From Microcaldota archaeon (GTDB lineage Archaea > Micrarchaeota > Micrarchaeia > Micrarchaeales > CABMGC01), in assembly GCA_021803245.1 (NCBI GenBank), contig JAJZLT010000018.1:1-42204 (forward strand): a stretch of DNA of 42,204 bases, given 5' to 3'. The notes under the pieces are model-generated. The model ran no database searches. It was not told the DNA's origin and saw nothing but the letters and a program-made list of their open reading frames with translations. The position numbers were made by a program, and so were the translations under genes. Shown here piece by piece: positions 40,851 through 42,204 of the stretch; the first letter of the stretch is position 1, and every line of letters begins with the position of its first letter.

Positions 40851-42080
40851 TTACATAGTGCCTGCAGGATTGCTAGTTTTGATTATCTCGCCCATCAGTA
40901 TCGTCGCATATGAGCCGGCAGGTATGGAAAATGAAACGCTGACAGAATCGCTGCCTTCTACCGCATATGAAGCGTCTTTGATTGGGCTGAAGATGCTTCT
41001 GTATGCGCCCTTCATGCTTAGCTGCGGCAGCGACCTTATCTTGAAGTCTGACTTCGAGATTTTCATGCTTTCGAGTATTTCTTTCTCATAGCTACTTATC
41101 TCCGTTTCCTTCGTCTCGTAGCCTATAAGAGGGGCTGCGATAAAATCGCCGCTTCCGGCATTTAGCGAGTTGGAATCAGGAAAACCGTAGAAGTTCTGCT
41201 TAAAGGACAGACCTGTTTCGAAGTCGTTTGCCTTTATCCTCTCCTCCAGAGCTTTGTTGAAGATCTCTGCCTCGACCGCATGTATGAACATGATTGAGAG
41301 GCCGCGAGGCATTGCTATAAATGCATTGGCGTAATTCTTCTCCTTTGCCAGGTAGGCAATCATTGCGCGTTCTGCGCGCAGGTACCTTGGAAAATATGTT
41401 AATGCCCCAACAAAATCCTGCTCTTCAGCAAGCTTCTTTCTTGCCTCTATCGCATCAGGATTCGATTCGCTTGAAGTTCCTGTCAGGAACTCCATCGCAG
41501 CGCATTCCAGCTCATTTCCGAGTATATGCATGCCTATCTTCGCGTTGTTCATCCGGTAGCCAAACCTCTGCCTGTCAAAATAATTGGGGAATCTGCCGCC
41601 CAGTTCCTCAAGTACCTTCTCCGCATTATCCGGAAAATCTGCGCCACTTACCCTTATCCTGAACTTATTGCCAAGATTCGAGCCCATTGAGACTGCTTCC
41701 CTGCTCTTCCATGCACCGTTTATATTTATGTCCTTTATCATTACTCTCTCAAGCATTTCAGGAACGGTGCCATATATGGAAGCAAGCTGCACTGAGACTG
41801 ATACCTTGTCCTTTGTGCCGGCATAGCTTATCGATTTCCTGCCGCGGTTCACATTTCCTGCTATCTTTATCAGCGCGCTTATAGTATCCCATGACTTTTT
41901 TTCAAGCACGAAAGTTGTGAACTCGCCGTTCTCGCACGGCTCTTCCGAAAGCCCTGCAGGAGAATACCTCATTCCCGGCTCAAGAGCAACCCCCTTCCCG
42001 GTTATCTCCATTACAACAAAATCCTCAGGGGATTTTTTGATCATCCCTCCTGTGCCTTTTGACCTGGAAAAAGTAAGCAA
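40851..42080 (-). CDS. truD: tRNA pseudouridine synthase TruD
   Basis: 409 aa. The catalytic Asp91 in 'SYAGTKDKVSVSVQ', the TruD motif 'NYFDRQRFG', and the large insertion domain typical of the family are present. It modifies U13 in tRNA (or U35 of tRNA-Tyr in the Pus7 branch). The start is TTG at 42078-42080 because an in-frame TGA directly precedes it. The N-terminus is short, beginning just before 'GTGGMIKKSPEDFVV'. Homologues often have some residues more, and an IS right end lies 15 nt upstream, so the promoter and first codons may have been altered by insertion. Confidence 0.92.
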   Translation of the reverse strand: MLTFSRSKGTGGMIKKSPEDFVVMEITGKGVALEPGMRYSPAGLSEEPCENGEFTTFVLEKKSWDTISALIKIAGNVNRGRKSISYAGTKDKVSVSVQLASIYGTVPEMLERVMIKDININGAWKSREAVSMGSNLGNKFRIRVSGADFPDNAEKVLEELGGRFPNYFDRQRFGYRMNNAKIGMHILGNELECAAMEFLTGTSSESNPDAIEARKKLAEEQDFVGALTYFPRYLRAERAMIAYLAKEKNYANAFIAMPRGLSIMFIHAVEAEIFNKALEERIKANDFETGLSFKQNFYGFPDSNSLNAGSGDFIAAPLIGYETKETEISSYEKEILESMKISKSDFKIRSLPQLSMKGAYRSIFSPIKDASYAVEGSDSVSVSFSIPAGSYATILMGEIIKTSNPAGTM

Positions 42081-42095
42081 TCAGCCACCCAAAAT

Positions 42096-42128
42096 GTGAC
42101 ATCCTCCCACCCGTGAACGGCGTGGGCT
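42096..42128 (-). ncRNA. right-end hairpin (guide-RNA scaffold) of an IS605/IS1341-type element
   Basis: Read on the minus strand, 'GAAGCCCACGCCGTTCACGG' continues into GTGGGAGGATGTCAC. The CCCAC/GTGGG stem (42106-42110 with 42122-42126) encloses CCG/CGG and a 4-nt loop, with one unpaired C. This 'GAAGCCC-hairpin-GGGAGGATGTCAC' form is the typical right end of TnpB-carrying IS200/IS605 elements and the 3' end of the omega RNA. The sequence just past it (42095 downward) would be the guide and runs into the start of truD. The rest of the element lies outside the window. Confidence 0.75.
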
Positions 42129-42150
42129 TCCAATGGTGTTCTTTGATTGG

Positions 42151-42204
42151 TCATCTTGAAGCACCAAGTATAGTTCCTCGTTCAGCGACATCTGCCTTCA
42201 TTGC
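42151..42204 (-). CDS. C-terminal fragment of a TnpB-like protein, cut by window edge
   Basis: The minus-strand frame entering from the window edge gives AMKADVAERGTILGASR and then TGA at 42151-42153, 23 nt before the scaffold hairpin. Its position, immediately inside the right end, is where tnpB genes end in IS605/IS1341 elements. Seventeen residues are too few to confirm the family. Confidence 0.4.
   Translation of the reverse strand, partial: AMKADVAERGTILGASR

Overview
The window looks like a stretch of chromosome from a small-genome archaeon of the DPANN type, most likely Micrarchaeota/ARMAN-like (the lineage is an inference; the domain is not). Archaeal markers are AlaRS of archaeal type, CDP-archaeol synthase, FEN-1, MBF1, a beta-CASP aCPSF2-type RNase, uL30/uL15, a TRAM protein, TruD, TATA boxes about 25 nt ahead of mostly leaderless starts, and an intron-containing tRNA-Tyr. 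Genes are tightly packed, often overlapping by ATGA, and TTG starts recur.

Layout. 1-3.2 kb: a polytopic GT87-like glycosyltransferase followed by sparse small hypotheticals. 3.3-8.2 kb: a kinase and acylphosphatase pair converging on a minus-strand operon uL30-uL15-GT4 glycosyltransferase-coiled-coil protein-aCPSF2; here a glycosyltransferase sits where secY usually follows uL15. 8.4-12 kb: a secreted anchored protein and a giant membrane-embedded tandem AAA ATPase. 12-16 kb: tRNA-Tyr with intron, SDR, TrmJ-like methylase, an orphan NuoM/MrpD-like subunit and a beta-carbonic anhydrase-like protein. 16-23.5 kb: asparaginase-gatC-gatA-gatB-bacterial-type aspS as one minus-strand operon, divergent from an Lrp/AsnC regulator and a transglutaminase-like protein without its cysteine. 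23.5-31 kb: mbf1-fen-small basic peptide, an S2P protease, and the operon EXO5-like Fe-S nuclease-alaS-carS. 31-36 kb: a frameshifted HAD phosphatase, small hypotheticals, TRAM, a nicotianamine-synthase-like protein, tRNA-Gly and OMP decarboxylase. 36-42 kb: SIMPL protein, a sequon-rich surface protein, FtsZ, P1 peptidase, TruD, and at the very edge the right end of an IS605/IS1341-type (TnpB) element whose guide-RNA scaffold abuts truD.

Most notable: (1) the operon around a bacterial-type AspRS with a His at the position linked to relaxed tRNA specificity, GatCAB, asparaginase and an Lrp-type regulator, which reads as an indirect Asn-tRNA module under one promoter with tandem operator-like repeats; (2) two genes that are each open except for a missing A in a poly-A run, the first revealed by a perfect ATGA junction, which could be sequencing error, real decay or transcriptional slippage; (3) a nicotianamine-synthase-like enzyme; (4) a candidate structured RNA upstream of the asparaginase operon; (5) the TnpB-element end with its built-in guide against the truD 5' end.
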